The notes beneath the pieces were generated by a model. The model was not told where the DNA came from. It did no database searches and worked only from the letters and a program-made list of their open reading frames with translations. A DNA stretch of 64,000 bases, taken from positions 52,000,723-52,064,722 of the forward strand of contig OX465584.1 in assembly GCA_950022655.1 (NCBI GenBank), given 5' to 3'. Both the position numbers and the translations under genes were made by a program. Below, one piece after another: positions 10,713-21,302 of this stretch (its first letter is position 1; every line of letters begins with the position of its first letter). The stretch is from Alentia gelatinosa (taxonomy: Eukaryota; Annelida; Polychaeta; Phyllodocida; Polynoidae).

Positions 10713-11951
10713 TTCATCAAAAACGGTTCTTACATAAAGTAAGATCTTCCACCGCATTTACAATTGCGTGAGATCTCGAGTAACATTCAGTACACATGAA
10801 GAGGTATGCTATTACAGTTTATACATATAGAGATTTATATATAATAAGATATGATGGTAGGATGATTTGAAATGCTTAATGTGAACACCTCCACCCTTGA
10901 GGAATATTCTTCAACGCCAGTCATACCTGGAGTACTTGATCTTAACCAGTTTTTTTAACTCTTTGTGTACTGTAATATGCTGTACGGATTGATCAAGCTC
11001 ATTCCATAGTTTTAGACCCCGATAATAAGGAGATTTATAGTATTTACTGCTAATAATACGCTCTGTTTTTAAACAGACCTTGTTTCTACTTCGAGTACTA
11101 CCGTCACGCTGGTCCAAATTATTACAGTCTAGCGCCTGTTTGTACATCATATTTAATAACTGGACATGACGCCTACAATCCAAGTAATCTATTCCTATTT
11201 CATCATGTAACCTCTCTATATTTTGAAAAATACCCCAGTCCCTTTTAATTATGCGGAGAGCTCTGTTTTGAGTAATCTGTAGTTTATAGATGAGATCGCG
11301 GTTGGCTCCGTCTACCAAAAAGGAACAATATTCCATAATAGGACGAATTATCGTTGTATAAATCAGTTTAGCAGTGTATTTGTCTAAATTTTTTCTAATT
11401 TTACCTAACCTGAATACTCTATTACTGGCATTTTTGTTAACTTCATTTATGTGCTTTTTAAAATTTAATCCGGTATCCAAAGTAACACCCAAATACTTAT
11501 AATGAGTCACAGTTTCCAAAATCGTACCATCACAAACTATATCTAATTTTTCTAAATATTTTAAACGATTTTCTGGGACAAACCACATACTTTTCGTTTT
11601 ATGCTTATTAATAGTCAATCCACTTAAGATACACCATCTAGAAATCTCATCCATGGATATTTGTAGCTTATCTTTAACAACGACAGCGGAACGGTTTACA
11701 TTATAGAGAACTAAATCATCAGCATATTGTAAATGCGAACCAACGAGAGGACTATTACACATACTGTTTATAAATAAATTGAATAGAATTGGTCCCAAAA
11801 CAGACCCTTGCGGGACCCCAAAATTAACCGCTTGCGTTTCGGAAAACTTATTATTAATTTTTACCCTTTGAGACCTATTATTTAAATAATTTTCAATCCA
11901 CTTGACCACATTAATAGGAAGCTTATGTTCATTATTGAGTTTTTTCACTAA
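10684..11951 (-). mobile_element. 5'-truncated LINE (non-LTR retrotransposon)
   Basis: A 28-base T run at 10684-10711 is the poly(A) tail of a minus-strand insertion. About 200 bp of 3' untranslated sequence separates it from the stop codon. Coding similarity stops at about 11951, leaving only the C-terminal part of the reverse transcriptase, which is the usual result of incomplete target-primed reverse transcription. No clear target-site duplication could be paired across the two ends. Confidence 0.9.
10911..11948 (-). pseudogene. LINE reverse transcriptase, C-terminal fragment
   Basis: It is an uninterrupted run of about 345 codons. GVPQGSVLGP (residues 44-53) and the catalytic YADD (75-78) are the palm motifs of non-LTR reverse transcriptases. 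HYKYLGVTLD (about 148-157) and the downstream helical thumb-type region fit the Jockey/CR1-like group. The first codon in this reading is GTG, not ATG, and the frame continues a few codons upstream, so no real start is present. The endonuclease and the N-terminal palm half are missing, so it cannot support retrotransposition alone. The lack of stops suggests a fairly young insertion. Confidence 0.9.
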
Positions 11952-12322
11952 ATCTATTGTTCACAACTACTACTAAGTGCAAGTCGTCATTGCATTGGAA
12001 ACGCACGTTCATAGAAACAGCACAACCCGTTAACACGGCGACCAGAGCGCCACGCTTATGTTCAAGAGGTGAATCTGCGAAGTAAGCATCTGCTCTGGTG
12101 GCCAGTGTAACAGCACCCCAGCTCTCTCTCTGCCATACACAGACAATGCCTTGTGCACTCCCAAGCCACTAGGGGTGCCACAGTCATGCATTAACTCCCC
12201 TGGATTTGGCGCGATGGGACAGCAATATTTATTAGTTACAGTGAAGCTATTCTAACTAGATTATTTATGTTCATCTATTGTTCACAACTACTACTAAGTG
12301 CAAGTCGTCATTGCATTGGAAA
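11952..12322. repeat. Two 50 bp direct repeats around a 271 bp segment
   Basis: The segment 11952-12001 is repeated, apparently exactly, at 12273-12322 (starting ATCTATTGTTCACAACTACT). The first copy abuts the truncated 5' end of the LINE. The enclosed 271 bp carry GCGACCAGAGCGCCAC and a near-inverse CTCTGGTGGCCAGTG, but no coding sequence. Confidence 0.85.
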
Positions 12323-12344
12323 TTGACCTGAAAAGGAGGTGTGG

Positions 12345-13003
12345 GGGGTATGTGTAGATAATAGGGCCTCGGATATATACACATTATCGACTGGTTTTAA
12401 ATACAATCGGCCGTAAGCTCTGGAGAGTTTAGGCATAGTAACATCCGAGCACATGCGAGCATATTGCGCAGAGTCAACTCCGAGGGGCATATGATCGCTT
12501 TTATCTAAAACCATTCTATATTTTATTTATTATCCACCTTTTCCAGACAAGTGCCATACTGACATTAGGTCGTTTTAGGTATGCACTATTTTTCACTACG
12601 CTCTACATTTCCACATGCACGCTTTATCAGAAGTCATCACAACATATCTGTATGCTCCAGGTTGTGTTGAAACACACCCCCTGTGTGTTTTCTATGGACA
12701 CTTTGTATTAGATGGATATACACAATATTGACTGGTTTCAGATACAAGCGGCCGTATGCTCCGAGGAGTTGACGCGTAGTAATATCCGAGCAAATGCGAG
12801 GATATTTCGCAGAGTCAACTCCGAGGAGCATACAACCGCTTTTATATATGTGTATGCTCTGGGTATGTCCATACAAACTCCCCATGTGTTATCTATGGAC
12901 CTTTTGTATTAGGTGGATTATAAATATCTGTATGTTCTGGGTATGGTGATACACACTCCCCATGTGTTTTCTATGGACACTTTGTATTAGGTGGATAATA
13001 AAT
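12345..13003. repeat. TTATTATCCACC foldback element with nested palindromes
   Basis: TTTATTATCCACC at about 12525 pairs with AGGTGGATAATAAA at about 12989. The interior palindrome (12714-12850) has arms of the type CGGCCGTATGCTCCGAGGAG / CTCCGAGGAGCATACAACCG around TAATATCCGAGC. A related palindrome sits just outside (12368-12515) and another at 45806-45960. A CTATGGACACTTTGTATTAG unit is repeated three times (about 12690, 12893, 12972). Confidence 0.75.
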
Positions 13004-13460
13004 AATAATATCAGGGTTCCCACGGTCGTGAAGATCCTGCAAAGTCACGTGGGGCAAATAGCAGTCACGGAAAGAGATGGCAAATCTGGGACTGCCTTCC
13101 AGTTGGATTCCAGAGGCTATCATAGAAATACGATTTGTATTTCTACTAATCGAAGAATGATTTGTTTGTTATGAAGGTGAATTGTTCAACCATACTCCAT
13201 GCGATTTTTAAAAAGTAATGTGTTTCTTCAGTTTATTATTTTGAAAGGGTAAATTTGGGGGCTAATTTGACCATAATGTTTTTTCAAAACTTTGATTAAT
13301 ATGATGTGACAATACCACTTCTATGGCAAGCCGGAAAACGAGTTTTTCAAATCTTGATATGTATATATAAAAAGAAAACTACTAATACGGCAACAGTTTC
13401 GAGTATAAAAAATATGCAATAAATATTTCCACCCAATGAGCATTACAATGAGATTATCTA

Positions 13461-13470
13461 TTTGTTTCAG
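13461..13470 (+). promoter_or_regulatory. Probable 3' splice acceptor upstream of the zinc-finger ORF
   Basis: TTTGTTTCAG at 13461-13470 follows a T-rich tract and lies 33 bases before the ATG at 13504. This suggests that the coding sequence starts in a second exon after a 5' untranslated exon further upstream. Confidence 0.55.
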
Positions 13471-13503
13471 AAAAACTGAAGACCTGTTGAAACGGCTAAC
13501 ACC

Positions 13504-16425
13504 ATGGACTCTCCGTACCAGTCGATCATTATTTCGGATGAGGAAGATGACCCCCCACCAGCCTTCCCCGATATTGCCAAGGTGTCAGATGTACGGGTGT
13601 CTGATGTACAGGTGTCCAATGTGGACACCTCAGATGATCTTAAGCAGGAGGAGGCCCCGGTCTCCGTCGCTGCCTCTACTCCACCAGTTGTTGATCCGGG
13701 TCGGTCCGGACTGGGGGAACAGTCGCCCTGCAGGGTATGCGGCGAGGAGAAGTCCATCACTGGGCCTCACACCTGTTTCTCACCGGCACTGAGAAAACGT
13801 GGCAAGAAGAGAACCCTGGCGCGAAACGAGGATGACCATTACATGTGTGCAAACTGCGACTACACCTCAGAACGTTACCAGAATGTCTACCAGCATGCAA
13901 AAGGTAAAGGTCATCGGATAAAGAAAGAAAGCTGCGATGGAGCGGAGGACCGAATGTCTACGGAGAAGCCATACGTAGGTCAGCCAGGTCGGCTCAGCAG
14001 CGAATCTACGGCGCAAGAAACTGAGGAGTCTGATGAAGTGAATGGGAATGAACCTCGAGGTAATGCTAGAGCAGGAAGCATGGACGTAGATGGTGAGGAT
14101 ACGGATGACAAGGAAATGGTGCCTCTGGTACTAGACTCGGATGATGAGGAAATGGATGATGACACTGGTTTTGACAAAACGGAAAACATGTTTCCTGTAC
14201 ATGATGAAGCGGTACCTGCAGCCAACGGAAACACCAGAAGTGGTTTCGTTATCCCGGTGAGGAAGCCTCGTATTGTTGAAAAGTGTCCGAAAGATCCAAA
14301 CTCGCCGGCACCCATGAAGCTCTCAAGTGGATTTTACTTGTGTAATTTTTGCCAGTATAAGAGTTGCATCTCAAGGTCAGTGGTACTTCACCAGTGGACG
14401 CATACTGGATTTAAGCCTTACAAATGTGAAACGTGCAACAAGAGCTTCAGCTATAAGAATCATAAATGTAGTGGTGGGAAGGGAAATGCTGGGATAAAAC
14501 CTACCCGAAAACCTACTCGAACAGAGGCAAGGGGTCGTAAGCCACTGAGCGTGGAACCTGGGGTTTACCGGTGTAATTATTGTCCGTTTGAGAGTAAATA
14601 CCAGCAGAGTGTTCGGTTACATCAGCATCGCCACACGGGTTATCACCCCTTCAAATGTGAGGTCTGTGGGAAGGGATTTAGACAAAAATCTCTCATAAAG
14701 CGACACCAGCTATGTTGTAATCAGAATTCAATCTCTCATGATACAGAAGAGATCGGAGCTAAGGCTTCTGCTTCGGAGGGTATGATCTCTAGCACCTCTG
14801 ACACAGAAACATCACAGGAAGCAAGAAAAGAGATACGAATTACGGGAACTGTGTCAGAGATGAACCTTCAGGAAGCTACTTTGCCGATAATGGAAACGGC
14901 AGTCGTTGCCTCCACATCACCGATTGTTATTGCACCTCCTGATGCCATGGACACTGAAGAAGAAGATGAAGAAGATATTTCAAGTGTTACTGATATCCCA
15001 CAAGTTGTCGGTAGTTCCCCACCCAGCGGGGTCCCATTCGTAATTGATTTGGACGATACGGATAAGAACCTACCCGGAAATGGTCCTTCTCCTACCAGTG
15101 ATTGTGAACCTCAATTGGTAGACCATCAAAGTTTCCCCGCAGTTCCTTCAACTCCAAATGAACAATCCATGCCTTCCCCGGCTAAAGGAAAGATAAGTGA
15201 AGTCAGAGGTGGATCCTCTAAGGAGGGTCCTGTATCCTCTACAGCACTGTCATTGTCTTCCGAACAGTTGCAAGGCAAAGGGGATGATGCATCTATTATC
15301 GCTCGTCCAAAGGAAGTAGGTCAGCGAAACGCTCCTGCCGGATCATCACCAGAAGGTATGGATCAGTCAAGTGGATCTAATGCCAATCTTGATGAACGTG
15401 CAACCAAGGCAGATATTTCTCGTTCAGGTAGTTCGTCTTCTAGAGATACTCGCGTAATACCTGATGAGACTTCGATAGATGCCCAAAGAGCTTCAACCGT
15501 TGGTGTGTCAAGACCACCTGCCAATCCAACACTAGGCCAAATGAAGCCAATTGCGACACCACAGATCATGCCAGTCCAACCCAAAGGGGCAGTGAATGAA
15601 TTAGGAAAGACCATCAGTGATCTGTTCAGGTGCAAGCTGTGCGGAATCTACTTCGACGAGCAGACGATGTACAGGAGTCACATGAAGTACCATGGGCCTA
15701 CCGTTGGGAATTGTAGTATATGCCATAAGATGTTTAAATCACCGATCTCTTTCATGGAACACTTGCATTGCGTGGACGAGTGCATCACCTTTGCGTCGAA
15801 GAGAGGGCCGAGGCACCTGCAGAATTACACGGATGACATTGGAGAGAGACCGATCGTGACTCGTGTGAGGGGCTCACCTGGTCGCAGGGCCAGGGGACAG
15901 TCCTCAGTGGCCAGAGGAAGAGGATCTTTCAGGGATGGAAACCATAATTCGTCTTCCAACCACTCGCCCAGCTTTTCACCTGGTCCTCCGAACCCAAACA
16001 GATGGAATAGCTCCCCAGGAGCCCCGGCACCCAGACAGGCAGCCCCAGTGAACGCTAATGTGACGAGGCAGAATATATCATTGCCTGCGATCACCCCAGA
16101 TGTCAGGCAAAGAGTAGCTAGTCAGGTCAGACACATGTCACCAGTGGGTTCAGCCAATCAGAACGTCAGACATAGGTCACCAGTGGGTTCAGCCAATCAG
16201 AACGTCAGACACAGGTCACCTGTGGGTTCAGCCAATCAGAACGTCAGACACATGACACCTGTGGGTTCAGCCAATCAGAACGTCAGACACATGACACCTG
16301 TGATTGCAGTAAATCAGAACGTTAGACACTCGTCACCTAAGACTGCAGCAAGTCAGAGCAACCCACAGCCCCCAAACAGACCTGCCCACCCATCAGCAAA
16401 GAAGGATGTCATTGTCATTGATTAA
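13504..16425 (+). CDS. Multi-zinc-finger protein with Hunchback/Ikaros-type C-terminal fingers and SIM-like motifs
   Basis: 973 codons with no intron; the ATG sits in ACACCATGG, a good Kozak context. In order: SIIISDEEDD (7-16, SIM-like); Cys cluster C76-C91; finger C115/C118/H131/H137; acidic tract with LVLDSDDEE (208-216, SIM-like); finger C280/C283/H296/H300, TGFKPYKC linker and degenerate finger C308/C311; finger C357/C360/H373/H377 and finger C385/C388/H401/C405; FVIDLDDTD (512-520, SIM-like); Ser-rich linker; finger pair C710/C713/H726/H730 and C737/C740/H753/C756-760; RG-rich stretch (789-808); 13-residue (S/T)P repeats (875-945); C-terminal DVIVID. The four acidic or hydrophobic motifs suggest SUMO binding (inference). 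The canonical mid-protein fingers may bind DNA; the last pair resembles the Hunchback/Ikaros dimerisation module. Probably a nuclear transcriptional regulator; no orthologue is named. It is a paralogue of the 2-937 gene on the same strand. Confidence 0.92.
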   Translation: MDSPYQSIIISDEEDDPPPAFPDIAKVSDVRVSDVQVSNVDTSDDLKQEEAPVSVAASTPPVVDPGRSGLGEQSPCRVCGEEKSITGPHTCFSPALRKRGKKRTLARNEDDHYMCANCDYTSERYQNVYQHAKGKGHRIKKESCDGAEDRMSTEKPYVGQPGRLSSESTAQETEESDEVNGNEPRGNARAGSMDVDGEDTDDKEMVPLVLDSDDEEMDDDTGFDKTENMFPVHDEAVPAANGNTRSGFVIPVRKPRIVEKCPKDPNSPAPMKLSSGFYLCNFCQYKSCISRSVVLHQWTHTGFKPYKCETCNKSFSYKNHKCSGGKGNAGIKPTRKPTRTEARGRKPLSVEPGVYRCNYCPFESKYQQSVRLHQHRHTGYHPFKCEVCGKGFRQKSLIKRHQLCCNQNSISHDTEEIGAKASASEGMISSTSDTETSQEARKEIRITGTVSEMNLQEATLPIMETAVVASTSPIVIAPPDAMDTEEEDEEDISSVTDIPQVVGSSPPSGVPFVIDLDDTDKNLPGNGPSPTSDCEPQLVDHQSFPAVPSTPNEQSMPSPAKGKISEVRGGSSKEGPVSSTALSLSSEQLQGKGDDASIIARPKEVGQRNAPAGSSPEGMDQSSGSNANLDERATKADISRSGSSSSRDTRVIPDETSIDAQRASTVGVSRPPANPTLGQMKPIATPQIMPVQPKGAVNELGKTISDLFRCKLCGIYFDEQTMYRSHMKYHGPTVGNCSICHKMFKSPISFMEHLHCVDECITFASKRGPRHLQNYTDDIGERPIVTRVRGSPGRRARGQSSVARGRGSFRDGNHNSSSNHSPSFSPGPPNPNRWNSSPGAPAPRQAAPVNANVTRQNISLPAITPDVRQRVASQVRHMSPVGSANQNVRHRSPVGSANQNVRHRSPVGSANQNVRHMTPVGSANQNVRHMTPVIAVNQNVRHSSPKTAASQSNPQPPNRPAHPSAKKDVIVID
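16126..16338 (+). repeat. 39 bp coding minisatellite (13-residue repeats)
   Basis: Five units of 39 bp plus a partial one encode VRHxSPVGSANQN-type repeats, each with one SP or TP. Units 2-4 are nearly identical at the DNA level, so this part has expanded recently by slippage or unequal exchange. The frame is preserved because 39 is a multiple of 3. The SP/TP sites are possible proline-directed kinase targets (inference). Confidence 0.9.
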
Positions 16426-16840
16426 TCAGCATTTATTTAGGAATAGACAACTGGATCGTGAATGTTTAGGGAACCAAAGTGAACCCGTTAAAACTGTAGA
16501 TACCCGTGCAAAAAACAACATTTCCGGAAGCCAGTAAGAACAAGGCTTTGTGCCAAAGCTCTTAGGGTTTGAGGATAGGATTTCGTTTTTGGTCTCGTTT
16601 GTTACTAGTGAAATGTACTTTACTATAATCGTCTCTGAATAAGTTTTTCTTGCAGCTATAATGACAGTTGTTAACAGTCTTAAGGATATGCACGATTGGA
16701 GAATAACACACATAATCTCGAACCTATATAGTCAAAGTACTGAGCTCCCATCTCTGGAAGTGGTGTTTTGAGTATGGGTGTCTGTGGTTTCAGCGGGGCC
16801 ACTTTGGCTCCTATTAGATTTCAGTATTGTTGTGCCAGCC
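16426..16840. repeat. 3' flank of the zinc-finger gene with repeat family C
   Basis: Phrases such as CTGAGCTCCCATCTCTGGAA, GGTTTCAGCGGGGCCACTTT and GATTGGAGAATAACACACAT recur near 6.8-7.0 kb and 47.3-48.06 kb. The gene's 3' UTR therefore probably contains or ends next to an interspersed repeat. No clear poly(A) signal was identified. Confidence 0.6.
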
Positions 16841-17495
16841 GAGAGTGTGCCAAGTATTAGAACTAATGACAGATGTATCTCCTTTGTGAGTAAACCCATG
16901 GCAATGTCTTTTGGAAGGCGTCTTTTATCATACGAAGCGTATTGGTGCTTACTGTCGTAGATGATGCTATTAGTGTATTTATTTCCTATTTGATAGCATT
17001 TCTCTCATTTAAAATGACTGACAATCGATATAAAAAAAATCATTTATTTTTGGAATATAAAAGTCTTTTAATACAGGATGATCATTACAATTTGTACAGA
17101 TTATTTTTATTTCTCATTTCTAAGAAATCTCAAAATTGAAAAGGTCCTTTTTTCCCCTGGAATATCACAGATATTTTGATACGTGTATTTTAGCATATAT
17201 TCTTAGTTAACTATTTACTAATCTATAAACCCCTTAATTTAAACTGTTGCTGTGAAGTAGCCCGTGGGGAATTTAGTTAAGGCATCTTGTATGCTGTATG
17301 TATTCAAGACTACAACACATATGTAAAGTTTAACAGGGTAGCTGTAGTAGATTTATATCTCTATAAAAACTGGAACTGTGAATGAGTGGAGGACTCAATC
17401 CTGACCGTCTTCTCATCGTATTTCATCATTTCATCCTCATCACTGTCTCGAGATTGCCTCATCACTGTCTCGAGATTGTGTTGCACTTGTCTTGT
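16841..17495. other. AT-rich non-coding stretch
   Basis: A short duplicated phrase, GCCTCATCACTGTCTCGAGATT, occurs in tandem near 17440-17475 (given here as one unit of about 20 bases). Nothing else is recognised. Confidence 0.45.
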
Positions 17496-17835
17496 TTCAC
17501 ATAGACCCTCCAGAGGTTACTAAACTCCCGATTATCGACCCGGGTAAGTTAAAGTTCCGCTACCGACTGACTGGGCACACTACGACAACATCAACCACAG
17601 TTTTCCCATTTATATTTGGAGAAACTGAATATAATTTCGGATTTCCAATTAGAAATAGCTGAAATTTCCATTTCTGGCCTCGGATTTCCAATTTGAAGAT
17701 TTATAAAAACTGTTAAACTGCAATATTTGTGGGTTACGGTTCAAGGGTCTATCACCATACAACATCGGCAACCAGCGAACACCGGAACTTGTAAACAGAC
17801 AATCAAGGGATACCTCAATAGGGCCTATACACATA
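17496..17835 (+). repeat. Interspersed repeat family D (copy 1)
   Basis: Shared blocks GGATTTCCAATTTGAAGATT, TATAAAAACTGTTAAACTGC and TGAGGTATCCC-type ends recur inverted at 31990-32310 and direct at 47310-47560. The copies differ by indels. The element class is unknown and it has no coding capacity. Confidence 0.7.
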
Positions 17836-18230
17836 TGCGAACGTAGTTTCGAAATTTAAATAATTTTCTGTCAGAAAAATGTTGCCTTCACCAAAACCAG
17901 CCGCCTCCAACCTATCACATTTCTCCCGTAGAGCCCCGTCGTACTCAACCAGAGACTTACCAGTGTGTGTTGTTTTTCGAACCACTAAAAAAGATAAATG
18001 ATACATCCTCTCTTGACACAATCATGTTACGTATGAGACCCATACTTGCGCTGAGCATCTGATCATATGAAAGTCTGTCAACGTTTAATGGAAAAGGTGT
18101 GGGCTCAAGGAGTAGAACCTCGACTTACATTTTGCACGTCTGGCGGGAAAACAGCGTCGGCGGGGTTGGTGGATTGTACTCTGGCTACCAGAGCACACTG
18201 CGTTAGCGCTGGTGGAGTCTGATCTGGGGT

Positions 18231-18522
18231 ACCCCTCTTATAAGATCTCACACTCTCTAATTCGTAATCTGTACAAGGTTCTCACTGCGCTCTATGGGAG
18301 AAGAATTTTTAACGAACTAGGCTTAGAGCCTTGAGAATACACTGGCACTGGCATCATTGAGATTATAGGAATCTTTGGCTGCATTGATGTACGTCTTTAG
18401 CACAGGAGGCAGGTCAGTGGATTCTCAAGGCTCTAAGCCTAGTTCGTTAAGAATTCTTCTCCACAGAGCTTAGTGAGAGTACAGAAAACGACTTAGAGAG
18501 TGTGAGATCTTATGAGAGGGGT
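18231..18522. mobile_element. Long-arm inverted-repeat MITE, ACCCCTCTTATAAGATCTCA family (copy 1)
   Basis: The element is about 292 bp. The left arm begins ACCCCTCTTATAAGATCTCA; the right arm ends TGAGATCTTATGAGAGGGGT. The arms (roughly 130 bp) include GAACTAGGCTTAGAGCCTTG and its inverse. The loop holds ATTGATGTACGTCTTTAGCA. A second copy at 30551-30858 has the same arms with the loop in opposite orientation. Confidence 0.85.
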
Positions 18523-20149
18523 GCACCAGCCACCTTGAGTGGCACTCTCCTAGCTGATCTTCTTACTACCCGAGTCAGAATCTCTGCTGGGAGAGTGAAT
18601 CATTCTTCCAGCAGATCCTCTGTCGTGGTCGTATTCTCGGACTGTAGGTTATTGTCGTTGTTGGAGATTGTAGTACTCACGATGCCCCTTATCCATATTA
18701 TTTTCTTTTTTGTTCATTTTTCATAAAGAGACCATGAAGTTAGACATTGTTGTCAATTAGCTAAGCTAATAATGCATTGTAATGAGATTTCATAGTTTAT
18801 ATTCCAGGATGTCCCAAAAGTGTACCCTGCTCCAAAATATTTGTATCAAGCTCATTGTCTAGAAAGTGATCGAACCTGACCAACCTCTCACTTGGAGACA
18901 GGGGTGGTGGCCAATCTAGTTGATCAGTTTGACATCTGGTGGACAGTCCTGATACTTCTCCCATCGCTCCTTTTACATAATATAAACTGAGGTTTATACT
19001 ACACATAAAGACTCGAACTGTGAACGAGTCAGTCCTGACTCATCATTGTTTATCATTTCCTCCTCATCACTTAATTGTGTCGCACATCTCTTGTTTGTTC
19101 ATCAGCATTGCTGCTATTTATATAGCTTTCTACTTGTCAATTTGTGGAAAATGAACTTTGTAAAATGACTGGACTACCAGTGGAAGACCTACGGGATGCT
19201 AGTCTTCAATGTTTCTATTGAAATTCATGTTTTATTTTTCAGAAAAAGAATAGAAATTACTCGTGTTTGATTTACCAACTGCTAATTCAAGTACGGCCCA
19301 TGATCCTCCACTAAACCTCCCCACTGACCCATGTAAAAACTTGAGATTTCCCTTGATTCCCCACTGTAATGCGTATATAACGCGTAAACTCTGTATTGCA
19401 ATGATAATTACTTCAATGTTGTTTTTTTATCTGACGCCAACTGGCAACTCTGTATCGTGGTAGAATTGGCAGAATAAACAAAACAAAAAAATGTTACCTT
19501 CCAAATATCATGTAAGTTCGTGCATGGCATAAGTCTATGTAGTTAACGGAGGGCTGGAGTTATTCAGTGTTTCAAGAGGCGTTTTAATGCAATCCCAAGG
19601 AGATTATATCAGTAGCAGCACCTCTGTTCTTTTTTGACAATTTTTATGTATTCTAAAATTGTAAGCAATTCTGATGTGAAACTTGTTTGAATGTGACCAA
19701 GAACATGATTAGTTTCTAGGCATAACAGTTATTGTAACTCGATCGTCTGACACTTTTTATACAAACAAAAATGTATTGTCTAGCGAGATAGATCTAAGTG
19801 ATTGTACTTGTATCAGCATGGTATGGATTATCATATTGTATTCTATTCTAACTTGACCTTATTGATAAGGATTGTTAAGTACATAGTAGATGGCCAGAGA
19901 AGGCGGAGGCGGACTGGTAGAACCTCACCGTTACAAGGGAAAGACTCCTTCATTCATCATGTGACCACTTTTATCAATACTTGCCAAGAGTTTAGTTATT
20001 AGCTTGCATAAGAGGTTAGGTATTAGGTTTTTATTTTATTAATAAAAGATGAAAATCTCGGCATGCTCTTTTCTGTTCTCTCGTTTCAGGTTTCTTTAAA
20101 TTAGTTTATGCTCGTACCGCTAGGCGTGTTCTCATGTGCACACTCTCTG
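18523..20149. other. Non-coding stretch
   Basis: No supported gene was found. The sequence is AT-rich with short frames only. GAATAAACAAAAC near 19475 and AATAAAAG near 20040 resemble poly(A) signals, but no upstream gene is visible for either. Confidence 0.45.
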
Positions 20150-20203
20150 TCTATCTCTTGTCTCTCTCTACCTCTCCTCTCTGTTTCTCCCTCCCTCCCC
20201 CTC

Positions 20204-20234
<31 letters not shown>

Positions 20235-20400
20235 GTCTCTTGTCTCTACCTTTCCATACTCTCTGTATCCCTCCCCTCTCGCTATCTCCTGTTTCTCTCC
20301 TCTCTCCCTCCCTCTCTCTCTCTCTCTTCTGTCTCTCTCTACCTATCCTCTATCTATCTACCTATTTATCTATCTATCTACCTATTTATCTAGATCTCTA
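20150..20400 (+). repeat. (CT)n and (CTAT)n microsatellites
   Basis: A pyrimidine-rich CT/TCTC tract (about 20130-20345) is followed by CTAT/CTAC tetranucleotides to about 20395. Leu/Ser-rich open frames in all three frames come from the repeat. Confidence 0.9.
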
Positions 20401-21302
20401 GATGAGATCCATCTTAATGGGCTTTCCTATTTGTGACAACAGCCAATCCTGCTCCTCAGATGCATCGCTTAAACAATTATTAAATACGCATGTTAGCAAT
20501 ATTAGATTAGTCTCTGAGACTATCAATTGACCTCTCTTCTAAATGCAGGTAGTGAAATGAGTTATCTGCCAAATAGAGTGAGCCAGGATAAGTTTCAAGA
20601 CAAATCCGTAAGCGATAATACAGTAGCCTTGGCAGTTTCGTCTGAAACGAGGTTTTCTCCTCAGGACGCATATTCGTGATTTTTTTCTCCCAGTGTTAGA
20701 GTAAGGCCTTGGCATTTGAGCTGTTCTGTCAGACCACTTCACGAATCCCCTTCTCGCAGACGAAACTAGAATTACGTGTAAATAAATACTGGATCAATAA
20801 CGCTTTGATGTGTCGCATCAGAGCATTGGCAAAAACGTTTTTTCCATATTGGACAACTTTTTTTCTCAAAGATGCAAGAGGATTTCTCCAGATTCATTTG
20901 GGAGTTTCTTCTCTCCACAAGCTATGAAGTATTTCGTCACCCATCATTCAATTTACTCCTGTCATTGTTTGATGATAACAATAGTTTTTAACTCCCTCTT
21001 TTTTTACACCAGGTTAACACAGAACAACCTCTTTGTTTTAATGTTATGGGTTGCTTAAAATAAGACGAGTTTTATTGGGTAGAGGTACCGTTGATCTTAA
21101 CATTTTGTTATATTTGCATCCATGTCTGCATGCAAGCTATTTTTGCATGTATTTATATAATTATTTAATTTTCTTTTTGTTGTTTAAACAATCTTTTGCG
21201 TTGAAATGCTCACATAAGGATTAAGCCATAAAGACAACGGTCTGTATGAGGGGCTGTGTCAAAGGAGTGCTCACAGAGATAGCTTTAGGCACGTTTCCCT
21301 AG
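20401..21302. other. Non-coding stretch
   Basis: No supported gene or repeat partner was recognised. Confidence 0.45.

Noticed and set aside
15100..15110. PIVIAPP (residues 473-479 region) as a further SUMO-interaction motif
   Set aside because: The hydrophobic core lacks adjacent acidic residues and is followed by prolines, unlike the four motifs retained.
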